Assembly: GCA_001774945.1 (NCBI GenBank)
Contig: MFBL01000043.1
Span: forward strand, 11,442-75,441
Source: Candidatus Curtissbacteria bacterium RIFCSPHIGHO2_12_FULL_41_17
Lineage (GTDB): Bacteria; Patescibacteriota; Microgenomatia; Curtissbacterales; GWA2-41-24
Direction: 5' to 3'
DNA length: 64,000 nucleotides
The position numbers and the translations under genes are program-made. This document shows positions 8,930 to 17,842 of this stretch, in pieces; positions within the stretch are counted from its first letter, which is position 1, and each line of letters begins with the position of its first letter. The notes under the pieces are model-generated. The model saw only the letters and a program-made list of their open reading frames with translations. It was not told where the DNA came from and searched no databases.

Positions 8930-10743
8930 TAATTTGCGATTTTGATGGTACAATTATTGACCCGTCGGAGAGACTTTACAAGGTTTATTCAAATTGCTGT
9001 TCTCTTCTTAAAATTAAACCATTATCTCAAAAAAGATTTATAAATCTTAAAAGGTCAGGAAAGTCCGAAGTTGAGTTCATTAGTCCAGTAAAAGCTAGGG
9101 AAAAATACAGAAAAATTTTCAAGGAAAAAATAGAAGAAAAAAAATATTTAAGGTTGGACAGAATTTATCAATATGCAAAAGATTTCCTTGAGGATAATTA
9201 TAAAAAAAATGAAATATTTTTAATGACTAATCGGCAAAATAGAAAAAATCTGTTTTGGCAACTAGATTATTTGGAAATTAGAAAGTTCTTTCAAAAAATT
9301 ATTCTTGCAAAAGAAGCAAACAAAAGTCTTCAATTTCTTAAATCACGGCATTTATACTTTATTGGTGACACAGAATTGGATATTAAGTTAGGGAGGAAAT
9401 TATCTGCTTTCACAATTGCTGTAGACTATGGATTAAGAACAAGGCGTTATTTGAAAAATTTTAAACCAGATAAAATTGTTTCCTTCCTCAAAGATATTAA
9501 ATTTCCTACAGAAGACGTATTCATTCTTAAGACTTTGAATAAAGGTCTTCAGCAGGTTAGAGATAGGACGGTTTTCATAGATTTGAGTAAAGAGCCTAGC
9601 CTATATGATTTGTTTAGAGTATTAAGAAAACAGCCTAAGATGGTATTGATTAACGGGAAAGGATTTGTTGATCATTATGCCGTATTAGCGTCAGAGTTTG
9701 GGATTCCGCTAATTCCCGTACTTAAAAAAGATTCGCAAAGCGTCTTAAAGGTTTCCTCCCATACTATTCCAATTAAAAATAGTCATGTTATGGATCAAGA
9801 CTCACAAGGCCAGCTTAAAACTGCTTCTAAATTAAAAATAAACCTTGGCAATAGCGAAATTCTTAAAAAATACCCTGAATTAGTTGAACTTAGCGACGGC
9901 ATTGGTTTTTTGAGGACAGAATTTATACTTCTTTCTGTTCTAGAGGGTTTACATCCACAGTACTTTATCGATAAATTCGGGAAAAAGACATTGATAAAAA
10001 AATTCACAGTTGAAATGCTAAAGATAGTTTCAAAGTTCGACAAAAAAAATAAACCGGTTTGGATACGTACGAATGATTTTTCAACAGATGAACTAAGACT
10101 GTTTAAATACGGAAATAGGTTCGAGAAAACGGAGCCTAACCCCGCTCTTGGTTTCAGAGGAATAAGAAGAACTCTTGATGAGAAATTCTTATTAGAGGTA
10201 GAACTATCCGTATTCGATAATCTAATTAAAAATGGTATTAAAAATCTTGGCGTTTTTCCACCAATGGTTAGGTTCCCTGATGAATTCATTTCATTTGAAA
10301 AGATCATAAAAGAAAGATTTAAACATAAACTAAAGATAGGGTTGATGGTTGAAACGCCAGCTATTGCTCTGGCCTTTCACAACATAGTTAAAAAACTTGA
10401 CTTTATGATATTTGGGTCCAATGATTTAACTCAATTCACTTTAGCTCTTGATAGGCAAAACCCGAATCTGGCGAAGTATTTCGATGGGAGAAATGAGTCG
10501 GTTATGTTCCTTTTCAATATCGTGATCGATTTGTGCAACAAGTTTAATGTCGAATCTTTCATTGGTGGTCAAGCTGCGAATGATTGGGAAACGGCCAAAT
10601 TACTATTAAAACTTGGCATTTCCGGACTTTCTGTTTCACCTGACCCTTCTAGCTTTTCTAGAATGAGGGGCCTGATCTATAAATGGGAAAATAAACATAG
10701 TTTTTCTGTGAGTAAGCCAAGCTTTTCTGTGAATAAAAAATGA
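8926..10743 (+). CDS. Fusion of HAD phosphatase with PEP-synthase/PTS-EI-like C-terminal domains
   Basis: A 605-residue protein with an unusual architecture. Residues 1-190 are a HAD phosphatase: DFDGT (Asp5, Asp7), MTN (100-102), a motif-III Lys, and GDTELD (147-152). Residues about 215-265 match the swivelling phosphohistidine domain, with His250 in VDHYAVLASEFGIP at the place of the phosphorylated His. Residues about 315-590 match the PEP-binding barrel: FLRTEF (329-334), RTNDF (381-385), NPALGFRGIRR (405-415), LMVETPA (473-479) and FGSNDLTQ (496-503). The catalytic Cys of CGQA/CGE motifs is replaced by Gly547 (IGGQAAN). There is no N-terminal ATP-grasp domain as in PEP synthase and no HPr-binding helical domain as in EI. 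ATG 8926 (ATGA overlap) is chosen over ATG 8920. Function unknown; it may use PEP or a phospho-sugar acid. Confidence 0.75.
   Translation: MIICDFDGTIIDPSERLYKVYSNCCSLLKIKPLSQKRFINLKRSGKSEVEFISPVKAREKYRKIFKEKIEEKKYLRLDRIYQYAKDFLEDNYKKNEIFLMTNRQNRKNLFWQLDYLEIRKFFQKIILAKEANKSLQFLKSRHLYFIGDTELDIKLGRKLSAFTIAVDYGLRTRRYLKNFKPDKIVSFLKDIKFPTEDVFILKTLNKGLQQVRDRTVFIDLSKEPSLYDLFRVLRKQPKMVLINGKGFVDHYAVLASEFGIPLIPVLKKDSQSVLKVSSHTIPIKNSHVMDQDSQGQLKTASKLKINLGNSEILKKYPELVELSDGIGFLRTEFILLSVLEGLHPQYFIDKFGKKTLIKKFTVEMLKIVSKFDKKNKPVWIRTNDFSTDELRLFKYGNRFEKTEPNPALGFRGIRRTLDEKFLLEVELSVFDNLIKNGIKNLGVFPPMVRFPDEFISFEKIIKERFKHKLKIGLMVETPAIALAFHNIVKKLDFMIFGSNDLTQFTLALDRQNPNLAKYFDGRNESVMFLFNIVIDLCNKFNVESFIGGQAANDWETAKLLLKLGISGLSVSPDPSSFSRMRGLIYKWENKHSFSVSKPSFSVNKK
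10699..10740 (+). repeat. 21-base tandem repeat (2 copies) at the end of a CDS
   Basis: Two adjacent 21-base units, 10699-10719 and 10720-10740, differ at only a few bases and encode SFSVSKP and SFSVNKK. They form a duplicated tail on the HAD::PEP fusion, just before the stop and the overlapping start of the ATP-grasp gene. Confidence 0.7.
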
Positions 10744-11816
10744 AAATGAAGATTTTAATAACAGGAGCAGGTGGTAGCGCCTCGATAGGACTTACACGTT
10801 GCCTAAAAAATTATTTTCCTAAGGCTAAAATTATCGGTGTAGAGTCAGATTTATTCAATTCAGCATTATCAGAAACAAATAGTACGTATCTTATCCCGCG
10901 GGCCAGTGACAAGGATTATATTAAGGTGCTCAACCATATAATTCTAAAGGAGAAAATAGATTTTTTATATCCTCAAACCGATTCTGAAATTTCAGCTATA
11001 GCAAAGAATATTAGAAAAATTCAGTGTAAGACACTAATCCCTTCCTTTAAAATCATTTCAACTTGTCAAAACAAATATAAACTCAATAAACACCTATTTG
11101 CAAAAGGAATTCCTGTTCCCAAGACCATTCTTATAAAAACATCCAGTGACCTAAAAAATGCCACCAAGTATAAACTTTTTTGGCTAAGAAATGTTACAGG
11201 TGCCGGTGCAAAGGGCGCGTTTTTGGCGGAAAATTTTGAACAAGCAATCTGGTGGATAAATTTTCAAAATGGTTGGGGCCACTTTACCGCATCAGAATAC
11301 ATGCCTGAGGATAACTATGGATGCGATTTACTTTTTGCTGGGGGGAAGCTCGTCTTCTCTCAAATCAAAAGGAGACTTGAGTATGTACTCTCAAAAGCAA
11401 ACATCGTAGGAATAACTGGAACCACGGGCATTCTCGAGACTGTCTCAACAAAATTCGACCTCAATGATATTTCTGAAAGAGCAGTGACTCTACTTGATAA
11501 CAATATTTCAGGCGCTTTCTCAGTTGATATAAAGTGTGACTCACTTTCAAAACCATATGTGACAGAGATAAATCCAGGAAGATTTCTATCATCCTCGATG
11601 CATTTATTCGCAGAAACTAAATTTCCTGCTCCCGCATTAGTAATTCTTGTTGCAAACGACCAAAAATTACCCTCTTTTCCCAAAAGAAATCCAATAAAAG
11701 GTGGTACCATCCTGATAAGACAACTAGATCGTAAGCCAGCGACAGTAAATCTGAAAAATCACAACAGATTAAGAAAAAAGTTTGAAAGAAAACATTATGT
11801 CAAATTAGAAACATGA
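10740..11816 (+). CDS. ATP-grasp ligase/carboxylase-type protein (CarB/PylC-like)
   Basis: A 358-residue ATP-grasp enzyme. The N-terminal GAGGSASIGL begins a Rossmann-like pre-ATP-grasp domain. The ATP-binding part follows with the Gly-rich loop TGAGAKGAFL near residue 155, the acidic EYMPEDNYGCD, and the metal-binding VDIK plus VTEINPGR near residue 275. The family forms a carbon-nitrogen or carbon-sulfur bond through an acyl-phosphate; carbamoyl-phosphate-synthase-like members are common in surface polysaccharide clusters. It is coupled by ATGA to both the HAD::PEP fusion and the following Gfo/Idh gene. The fusion lacks an ATP-grasp domain, so a partnership is tempting, but this protein looks CarB-like rather than like the PEP synthase N-domain. 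Substrate unknown. Confidence 0.8.
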   Translation: MKMKILITGAGGSASIGLTRCLKNYFPKAKIIGVESDLFNSALSETNSTYLIPRASDKDYIKVLNHIILKEKIDFLYPQTDSEISAIAKNIRKIQCKTLIPSFKIISTCQNKYKLNKHLFAKGIPVPKTILIKTSSDLKNATKYKLFWLRNVTGAGAKGAFLAENFEQAIWWINFQNGWGHFTASEYMPEDNYGCDLLFAGGKLVFSQIKRRLEYVLSKANIVGITGTTGILETVSTKFDLNDISERAVTLLDNNISGAFSVDIKCDSLSKPYVTEINPGRFLSSSMHLFAETKFPAPALVILVANDQKLPSFPKRNPIKGGTILIRQLDRKPATVNLKNHNRLRKKFERKHYVKLET

Positions 11817-12799
11817 TCAAGATTGCAGTTATCGGCCTAGGGTATATGGGGCAGGGGCACGTCCGAGTGCTTTCTTCACTATCAGAAGTTGATATAGTTG
11901 CAGTCTGCGATAAGGATTTTCAAAAAACAGAAAAAATATCAAAACAGTATAGAGTGAAACCGTACCGAAACTTTAAAAAACTTTTAAAAGAGGAAGAACT
12001 AGATGCTATCTCAATTTGTCTCCCCACATCGCTTCATTTCATAGTTGCATCAAATGCAGCCAAAAAAGGAATTGCACTTTTTATCGAAAAACCAATATGT
12101 TCTAATTCCAAAGAAGCTAAGAAACTAATTGAGCTCGCTAGGTTTAAAAAAACTCCAATAATGGTGGGCCACATCGAAAGATTTAATCCAGTAGTCAACG
12201 AAATTAAACAGAGGATTAAATTAGGAGAGCTAGGGAGAATCTTGCAAATTCATACCCAGAGATTTTCTCCCCCACCCGCAAGGGCATTCGACGTTTCTGC
12301 GGTTGTGGATTTAGCAACCCATGACATCGACATCATTCAATATCTTCTTGACCAAAAACCCGTCAGAATTTACGCAGAGACTGACAACAAAGCTCACAGA
12401 AAAGAGGATTTAATGGCAGCGATTTTGAGGTTTAAAAATGGTGTAATCGGACTCGTTGAAGTGAGTTGGCTACATCCGACAAAAATTAGAAGGTTAACAG
12501 TTTTAGGTGAGAATGGAATGTATGTAGCAGATTATATTACTCAAGAACTATTTTTTTACAGACAAAACGAGAATCTATTCAGAAAAAATAATATTTCTCC
12601 GACTACTCCTATTACACAAGCAGATATTGTCAAAATAGCCTTTCAAGCAAAAGAACCTCTTGAAATAGAACTCGAATCTTTTATTCAGGAACTTCTATCC
12701 GGGGCAAAGATGTCTGTCACAGCTGAAGATGGCTTAGTTGCTCTAACCTTGGCGGAGAAAATGATTAATTCTGGAACTTTCCATAAAGTTTTAAAATGA
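11813..12799 (+). CDS. Gfo/Idh/MocA-family sugar-nucleotide oxidoreductase (WbpB/WlbA-like candidate)
   Basis: NAD(P)-dependent oxidoreductase of 328 residues. The N-terminal Rossmann motif IGLGYMGQGH is followed by the family signature IEKPICSN and by DLATHDIDI, which supplies the catalytic Asp/His region. WbpB and WlbA of this family oxidise UDP-GlcNAcA at C3, before transamination. Placement directly before a UDP-HexNAc 6-dehydrogenase (ATGA overlap) and downstream of a DegT aminotransferase and 2-epimerase supports that role here, as inference. Confidence 0.85.
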   Translation: MIKIAVIGLGYMGQGHVRVLSSLSEVDIVAVCDKDFQKTEKISKQYRVKPYRNFKKLLKEEELDAISICLPTSLHFIVASNAAKKGIALFIEKPICSNSKEAKKLIELARFKKTPIMVGHIERFNPVVNEIKQRIKLGELGRILQIHTQRFSPPPARAFDVSAVVDLATHDIDIIQYLLDQKPVRIYAETDNKAHRKEDLMAAILRFKNGVIGLVEVSWLHPTKIRRLTVLGENGMYVADYITQELFFYRQNENLFRKNNISPTTPITQADIVKIAFQAKEPLEIELESFIQELLSGAKMSVTAEDGLVALTLAEKMINSGTFHKVLK

Positions 12800-14073
12800 A
12801 TGCTGCGGTAATCGGATTAGGTTATGTAGGGCTACCACTTTCTATCAGGCTTGCTCAAACCGGTTTTGGAGTACTTGGTATTGATAAAGATCAAAAGAAG
12901 ATTGAACTTTTAGGAAAAAATTTACTTCCTTTCGGTCTGAGAGAACCAAATTTGTTGAGTTTTTTTAAGCAAGCTCAAGTGAGTAAAAATTTAAAATTCA
13001 CATCAACTTATGAAGAGATAAAAGATGTTGATATCATTTTCATCAGTGTTGATACACCAGTTGAAAAAAGACAACCAGATATCGCTTCTTTATTAGCGGC
13101 CACTAAGAGCATTGCAAAACATTTAAAAAAAAATCAGATAATTGTCATTGAATCTACAGTTGCACCCAAAACAACTCAAGATTTAATTATTCCCCTACTT
13201 GAGAAGCTATCAAAGTTGAAGTTAAATCGAGACTTTTTCGTTGCGGTTGTTCCAGAAAGAATCCGTCCTAATTATATTTTTAAACAACTGACAACCTTGC
13301 CTAGAGTGATTGGAGTATCTGATCTTAGAATTAAGAAAGAACTAAGAATAATTTATTCAAAAATAACTACTGGGAAGCTAAATTTTACAGACTTGGCTAC
13401 CGCCGAAGTTGTCAAAACAGTAGAAAATGCCTATCGGGATGTTAATATCGCCTTTGCCAATGAGATAGCACTTGCTTGCGAAGATCTAGGGGTAGACGTA
13501 TGGAAAATCAGAGAACTTGTCAATAAGTCACCATGGCGAGATATGCATAAACCAGGATCAGGGGTTGGCGGGCACTGCATTCCAAAAGATCCATGGCTTT
13601 TAGCGTCTTCTGTCAAAAAACACCAAATGAGGTTAATTGAAACAGCCAGAAGCATAAATGATAATATGCCTGCGCACATTTTTGCATTAGCGGAAGAAGC
13701 GCTCAAAGAAAAGAAAATCAAAATTGCCAGTGCAAATCTTGCCATACTCGGTTATGCATATGTTGGCAATTCAGACGACACCAGAAATTCTCCAACTGAA
13801 TCGTTAATACAAATCCTAAAGAACAAAAAAGTTAAATATAAGGTTCATGACCCATACGTCAAAGATTTTTCAAATCACTCTGTAGAGATGACAGCAAAAG
13901 GGGCAGACGTTTTAATTATCATGGTAAACCATGACGTATATAAAAAAATCAATTATAAAAAAGTTGCGAAAGTAATAAAAACGAAAATTATCATTGATGG
14001 CCGGAACTTGGTGCCGGCCGAACTTGTCAGAAAGTTGGGTTTTGTCTATAAGGGTGTTGGAAACACCAGTTAA
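12796..14073 (+). CDS. UDP-N-acetylhexosamine 6-dehydrogenase (WbpA/WecC family)
   Basis: A 425-residue NAD-dependent nucleotide-sugar dehydrogenase that oxidises C6 to a carboxylate. The NAD site is IGLGYVGLPL at the N-terminus. The central domain has VVKTVENAYRDVNIAFANE, and the nucleophile Cys261 sits in GVGGHCIPKDPW. The third domain (NLAILGYAYVGNSDDTRNSP) binds UDP. The length and VENAYRDVN form fit UDP-ManNAc/GlcNAc dehydrogenases better than UDP-glucose dehydrogenase. With the 2-epimerase upstream it could make UDP-ManNAcA, or UDP-GlcNAcA as the entry to UDP-ManNAc3NAcA. Coupled to the next gene by TAATG. Confidence 0.9.
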   Translation: MNAAVIGLGYVGLPLSIRLAQTGFGVLGIDKDQKKIELLGKNLLPFGLREPNLLSFFKQAQVSKNLKFTSTYEEIKDVDIIFISVDTPVEKRQPDIASLLAATKSIAKHLKKNQIIVIESTVAPKTTQDLIIPLLEKLSKLKLNRDFFVAVVPERIRPNYIFKQLTTLPRVIGVSDLRIKKELRIIYSKITTGKLNFTDLATAEVVKTVENAYRDVNIAFANEIALACEDLGVDVWKIRELVNKSPWRDMHKPGSGVGGHCIPKDPWLLASSVKKHQMRLIETARSINDNMPAHIFALAEEALKEKKIKIASANLAILGYAYVGNSDDTRNSPTESLIQILKNKKVKYKVHDPYVKDFSNHSVEMTAKGADVLIIMVNHDVYKKINYKKVAKVIKTKIIIDGRNLVPAELVRKLGFVYKGVGNTS

Positions 14074-15212
14074 TGAAAAAATATTTTCTATTAGGACTGC
14101 TTATAAAATTCCTCTTTGTAGTCTTTACTTTTCACTTGGACACCTTATTTATTTGGGAAAGACCGGCACATTTTATTCAAAATTTACATACAATCAGTTC
14201 CTATTACGGGCCGTTAACATACATTACCTTCGGTATGCTTTCACCGATTTATTTCCTAAGCCAGAACATCGGGTATTGGATATTAAAAATCCCTTACTTG
14301 TTTGTGGACATTTATATACTTTATTTATTGTTGAAAATGTCACCTAAAGCTATTCATAAAAAGGTCCTTGTCTTTTGGTGGCTGAACCCCATTGTCATAT
14401 TCTCGACGTATGCGATGGGGCAATTAGACATAATTTTATCTTTGTGCGTGGTGCTTTCCGTGTATGTTGCCAAGAGACACCATGTCTTTTCAATCTTATC
14501 TCTTGGAGCAGGTGTGGCATATAAAACAATGACCCTGCCGCTTCTTATTTCCTCATCACTAATTCTAGAAAAAAATTTAGTTAAAAGGATTGAAATGATA
14601 GCAATCGGGATATCTGTGCCACTGTTACTTGGGATACTATTCTGGTTACCCTCGCACCAAAATATTTCAAATACCTATTTTCCAACAGGCATTATTTTCT
14701 ATCCCAAATTGTCAATGACCCCGGACGCCATTTGGGAATATTCGAGTTTATTTATAGGAATAATCGGCTTTTTTGCAGTCCAATACCTGCTGATTAAAAA
14801 GAAAATAGACATTTCTAATTTTGCGCACGTATTATTCGTCTCGCTTGCGTTCGTTATAATTGCCCTACCCATCTACTCGGTTTTTAGATATACGATATTA
14901 ATGCCATTACTGGTACTCGTTTCATTAAAAGTGAAAAAAGCCTTAGTGCTAGCACTTATTCTAATTTTGCTGCCGCTTGGTTATCTATACATTTGGCCTC
15001 TCGAGTGGGGCTTAATCGCCCATATTTACCCTCAGGCTAAAAATTTACCGGCACTGCGCGAATGGGTTTCCCTAGTGGTAAATTACGAAAATGCAGCATT
15101 TTTATTCAGAGTTATTGCTGATAGCCTGATTTTCTATTTGGCAATCATATCACTTAAAAAAACGTTCCATCATAAAACTTTATCCAATCAAATAAGTGGC
15201 AACCATATTTAA
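14073..15212 (+). CDS. Polytopic membrane protein, GT-C mannosyltransferase-like (GT87/PIG-type)
   Basis: A 379-residue integral membrane protein with about ten hydrophobic segments. The loop motif YAMGQLDIILSL followed by AYKTMTLPLL resembles GT-C enzymes of the DUF2029/GT87 or GPI-mannosyltransferase type, where GQxD plus a later Lys are conserved. Starts at the ATG overlapping the previous stop. Likely transfers a sugar from a polyprenyl-phosphate donor outside the membrane; sugar and acceptor unknown. Confidence 0.65.
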   Translation: MKKYFLLGLLIKFLFVVFTFHLDTLFIWERPAHFIQNLHTISSYYGPLTYITFGMLSPIYFLSQNIGYWILKIPYLFVDIYILYLLLKMSPKAIHKKVLVFWWLNPIVIFSTYAMGQLDIILSLCVVLSVYVAKRHHVFSILSLGAGVAYKTMTLPLLISSSLILEKNLVKRIEMIAIGISVPLLLGILFWLPSHQNISNTYFPTGIIFYPKLSMTPDAIWEYSSLFIGIIGFFAVQYLLIKKKIDISNFAHVLFVSLAFVIIALPIYSVFRYTILMPLLVLVSLKVKKALVLALILILLPLGYLYIWPLEWGLIAHIYPQAKNLPALREWVSLVVNYENAAFLFRVIADSLIFYLAIISLKKTFHHKTLSNQISGNHI

Positions 15213-16713
15213 ATACCAACTAACACTTTTAATTTTTCTCCTACTGCTGTGGAACATCTTCATGCCGATTTTTGAAGGTGCTGATGAAGAAGGCCATTTT
15301 TGTTCAGCCGACTACATTGCTCATAAAAATAAGTTACCAAACTTGCTGATAAATGACGGTTGCTTTATATGGCATCCTCCCTTGTACTATCTTTATCTTT
15401 CTCCATTCATTAGATTATTTCACACGCCACAGCATACACCTTTTGATGTCAAAGAAAACCCCAAAGCATTCTTATTAAGAAAGGGGCAGTACGCCCAGTA
15501 CGTTCATACGAAAAAAGAGATGACATTCAGATGGAATACTCTTCAGCTTATGGTACATGTGCTTCGCTTATTGACCTCATTTTTTGCCGTTTTAATATTT
15601 ATCATTACCTGGAAAGCTGCCAGAAATATCTTTTCCGAAAAGTTAGCCCGGAATTTGTCTTTGCTTCTATTCTTTAACCCAATGTTTATTCATATATTCA
15701 CGACATTAACAAACGTGACACTAGTAAGTTTAATCGCAACAGTGGTGATCTTGATAGATCTTGCGCATGCAAAAGAGTCTAAAAGCCTAAAAGTCGTATT
15801 TATCCAAGGCCTGTTAATAGGTTTTGGTTACATTACAAAGATTACTATTTTGTCTTTAATTCCCGTCTGGCTTATTTTAATGATTGTTGAACAGCATAAG
15901 TTTAAATACTCGTTAAGGTTACTTATCGGCAAAGTTTCCATTTTTACAATTGGGTTTGCTTTAAGTGCCGGTTGGTATCTTGCCAGGAATTTAATGCTTT
16001 ACGGCAATATTCTGGAAGTAAATGCACTGGCAAAAACATATGGGGCAAGTGCCCACGATTTACTGCTGGAGCGTGTCGGCCTTTTAAATTATTTAAACAG
16101 CATTGCACTGACACTATTTAAAACCTTTTGGTCCGGCTATGGATATTTAACAATAAGATTTCCCGAATTTGTGAACCTACCTTTGCTCATAGTTTTGTTA
16201 TTAATAATTTATACAATCTATGTGAATTACAAAAAACTGAACCGGGAATTAACAATTGCCCTTATTTACGCAGTCGGTGTGATTGGGGGTCTGGTCATTA
16301 TGAACTTTAGGCTTTCCGCAATGCACGCAAAGGACCTTTTCCCTGCTTATATGCCTCTTGCGCTATTGTTTGGATACGGCTTGTTTCATGCTAAAGACAC
16401 CATCAAGAAAGGCCGTTTACGATTTTTTACAATTGTAAGTTTAATTCTCGGTTCCTATCTTTTTGCGCAAGTGGAAATTGTAAAATTATTAAAGGCATTG
16501 TTTCAATTTCAGTGGGCTCCGGTAGTACCTCTTCTTTTGGCAATAGCTATAAAAACCGTTCTTGTTTTCGCGCTTGTTAAAATTGTTGTGAGCTTCATAG
16601 GTAAGGCGAAATTTGACCCAAAAAGCGTTGTTGTTCTTACATACCTCATTGCAATATTTGACATTTTCATCCTATTTTCAAGCGTTTATCTGTTATACAA
16701 AAGCTTCATTTAA
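15196..16713 (+). CDS. GT-C (GT39-like) membrane glycosyltransferase
   Basis: A 505-residue polytopic membrane protein. The GTG at 15196 overlaps the previous gene by 17 bases and is needed to keep the first helix; the next Met lies at the far end of that helix. The acidic motif FEGADEEGHF follows helix 1, matching the catalytic acidic loop of GT39-like enzymes and the PDEQAHF motif of the protein at 57006. Last gene of its plus-strand operon. It converges on the next gene with one base between stops. Substrate unknown. Confidence 0.72.
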   Translation: MATIFKYQLTLLIFLLLLWNIFMPIFEGADEEGHFCSADYIAHKNKLPNLLINDGCFIWHPPLYYLYLSPFIRLFHTPQHTPFDVKENPKAFLLRKGQYAQYVHTKKEMTFRWNTLQLMVHVLRLLTSFFAVLIFIITWKAARNIFSEKLARNLSLLLFFNPMFIHIFTTLTNVTLVSLIATVVILIDLAHAKESKSLKVVFIQGLLIGFGYITKITILSLIPVWLILMIVEQHKFKYSLRLLIGKVSIFTIGFALSAGWYLARNLMLYGNILEVNALAKTYGASAHDLLLERVGLLNYLNSIALTLFKTFWSGYGYLTIRFPEFVNLPLLIVLLLIIYTIYVNYKKLNRELTIALIYAVGVIGGLVIMNFRLSAMHAKDLFPAYMPLALLFGYGLFHAKDTIKKGRLRFFTIVSLILGSYLFAQVEIVKLLKALFQFQWAPVVPLLLAIAIKTVLVFALVKIVVSFIGKAKFDPKSVVVLTYLIAIFDIFILFSSVYLLYKSFI

Positions 16714-16727
16714 TCTAAAAAAGATTA
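16711..16727. terminator. Weak hairpin between convergent genes
   Basis: A 6-bp perfect inverted repeat TAATCT-AAAAA-AGATTA spans both stop codons of the convergent genes. It is AT-only apart from one pair and has no clean U-tract, so it may be chance or a weak bidirectional terminator. Confidence 0.25.
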
Positions 16728-17842
16728 TTGTACCTTTCTATAAGAATTGGGTTAACGCTATTTAAATCGAAGTTGTGAATTCTGGTCAATGACGGGACAA
16801 TTAAAGCAAAAGTTAGAAGAAGAAGAATCGATAACACAAAAAACTTTCTTAAAGTCTCATTTTTCAAATCTATGGATTTGAAAACCGCAGACATACCCGC
16901 ACCCGTAAAAGTTGCCAGTGGAGGCATTAAGGGCAAACTGTAATACTCGTGTGTGGAGACATGTCTGTTGAAAAACGCCGCGTATAAAATCGAAGCAAAT
17001 AACCACGTTTTCCATAAAGCCATAGACTTTTCCCTCCAGCTGTAGAAAAGTCCTATTATAAAAAATAAAAGCCCGATTGTTGTAAGGGCGTTGATATGTA
17101 ATATGTTAAATACAGATGTATAAAAACGGTAATCCAGAAAAAACAAAGGGTCAAACCAATTTAGTATGGCATAGGCCCCGCTATAACCTTCACCTTTCAT
17201 TATCATTGATGCACGGATAGACCAGACGATAATTGGCATGAAAAAAATTAGATATTTTAAAATTCCCAATCGTATCTTTGTATGTTTCTTTAAGGTAAAG
17301 ATAAGCCCAAATAGATAAAATGGCAGCTTGATAAACCCTGATATCATCAAAAAGAAATAAGAAGAATAATAAATGGAAATAAGTAGAAACATAAGTGCAA
17401 GCTCATCCGGCTGATATGATCTGCTTACAAGTACATGTAGAGGAGAAAATACAAAAACAAGAAGAGCCGGGAAAAGTAACTTTTTGTCTGAATGTTTTAA
17501 AATTATGAGCGCGAAAAATATCGAACTTATCAAATAAGCAAATATAGAAACCAATCTGCCTAAAATAAGATTTTGCCCAAATGACGAATATAATCCTGCT
17601 GTAATTAGGTTATAAATAGGTAATTCCAGAACAAGCGGGGTAGGGTAGCCCTTTTCGTATCTTATTTTGGGAATCCAAAAGTCGTTCCAACCATTAGCAT
17701 AAATATTTCTGGTTATTTCTGCCGTTTGCGTTTGCCTTTCCGGGAAATATTCCAAAATAGGTTGATTTATCCTATAGAACCTTAATGCTAATCCCGACAG
17801 AATAATTATAGTTACTAAAATGTTTCTTTCTAAGGTGGTCAT
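16715..17842 (-). CDS. GT-C (GT39-like) membrane glycosyltransferase
   Basis: A 375-residue membrane protein with a first helix at about residues 6-22 and the loop EYFPERQTQTAEITRNI, a form often seen in bacterial GT39-like proteins. ATG at 17842 overlaps the upstream TGA by one base and is preferred over TTG at 17845. The central membrane region is short for the family, so some helices may be missing. Last gene of the nonulosonic-acid operon; it may attach a sugar of this pathway outside the cell. Specific substrate unknown. Confidence 0.65.
   Translation of the reverse strand: MTTLERNILVTIIILSGLALRFYRINQPILEYFPERQTQTAEITRNIYANGWNDFWIPKIRYEKGYPTPLVLELPIYNLITAGLYSSFGQNLILGRLVSIFAYLISSIFFALIILKHSDKKLLFPALLVFVFSPLHVLVSRSYQPDELALMFLLISIYYSSYFFLMISGFIKLPFYLFGLIFTLKKHTKIRLGILKYLIFFMPIIVWSIRASMIMKGEGYSGAYAILNWFDPLFFLDYRFYTSVFNILHINALTTIGLLFFIIGLFYSWREKSMALWKTWLFASILYAAFFNRHVSTHEYYSLPLMPPLATFTGAGMSAVFKSIDLKNETLRKFFVLSILLLLTFALIVPSLTRIHNFDLNSVNPILIERYNNLF

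Noticed and set aside
9795..10307. 170-residue minus-strand ORF opposite the HAD::PEP fusion
   Set aside because: Antisense shadow of the PEP-barrel coding region; composition is the reverse complement of conserved motifs.
16711..16727. Strong Rho-independent terminator between convergent genes
   Set aside because: The hairpin is almost all A/T and overlaps both stop codons; kept only as a low-confidence feature.
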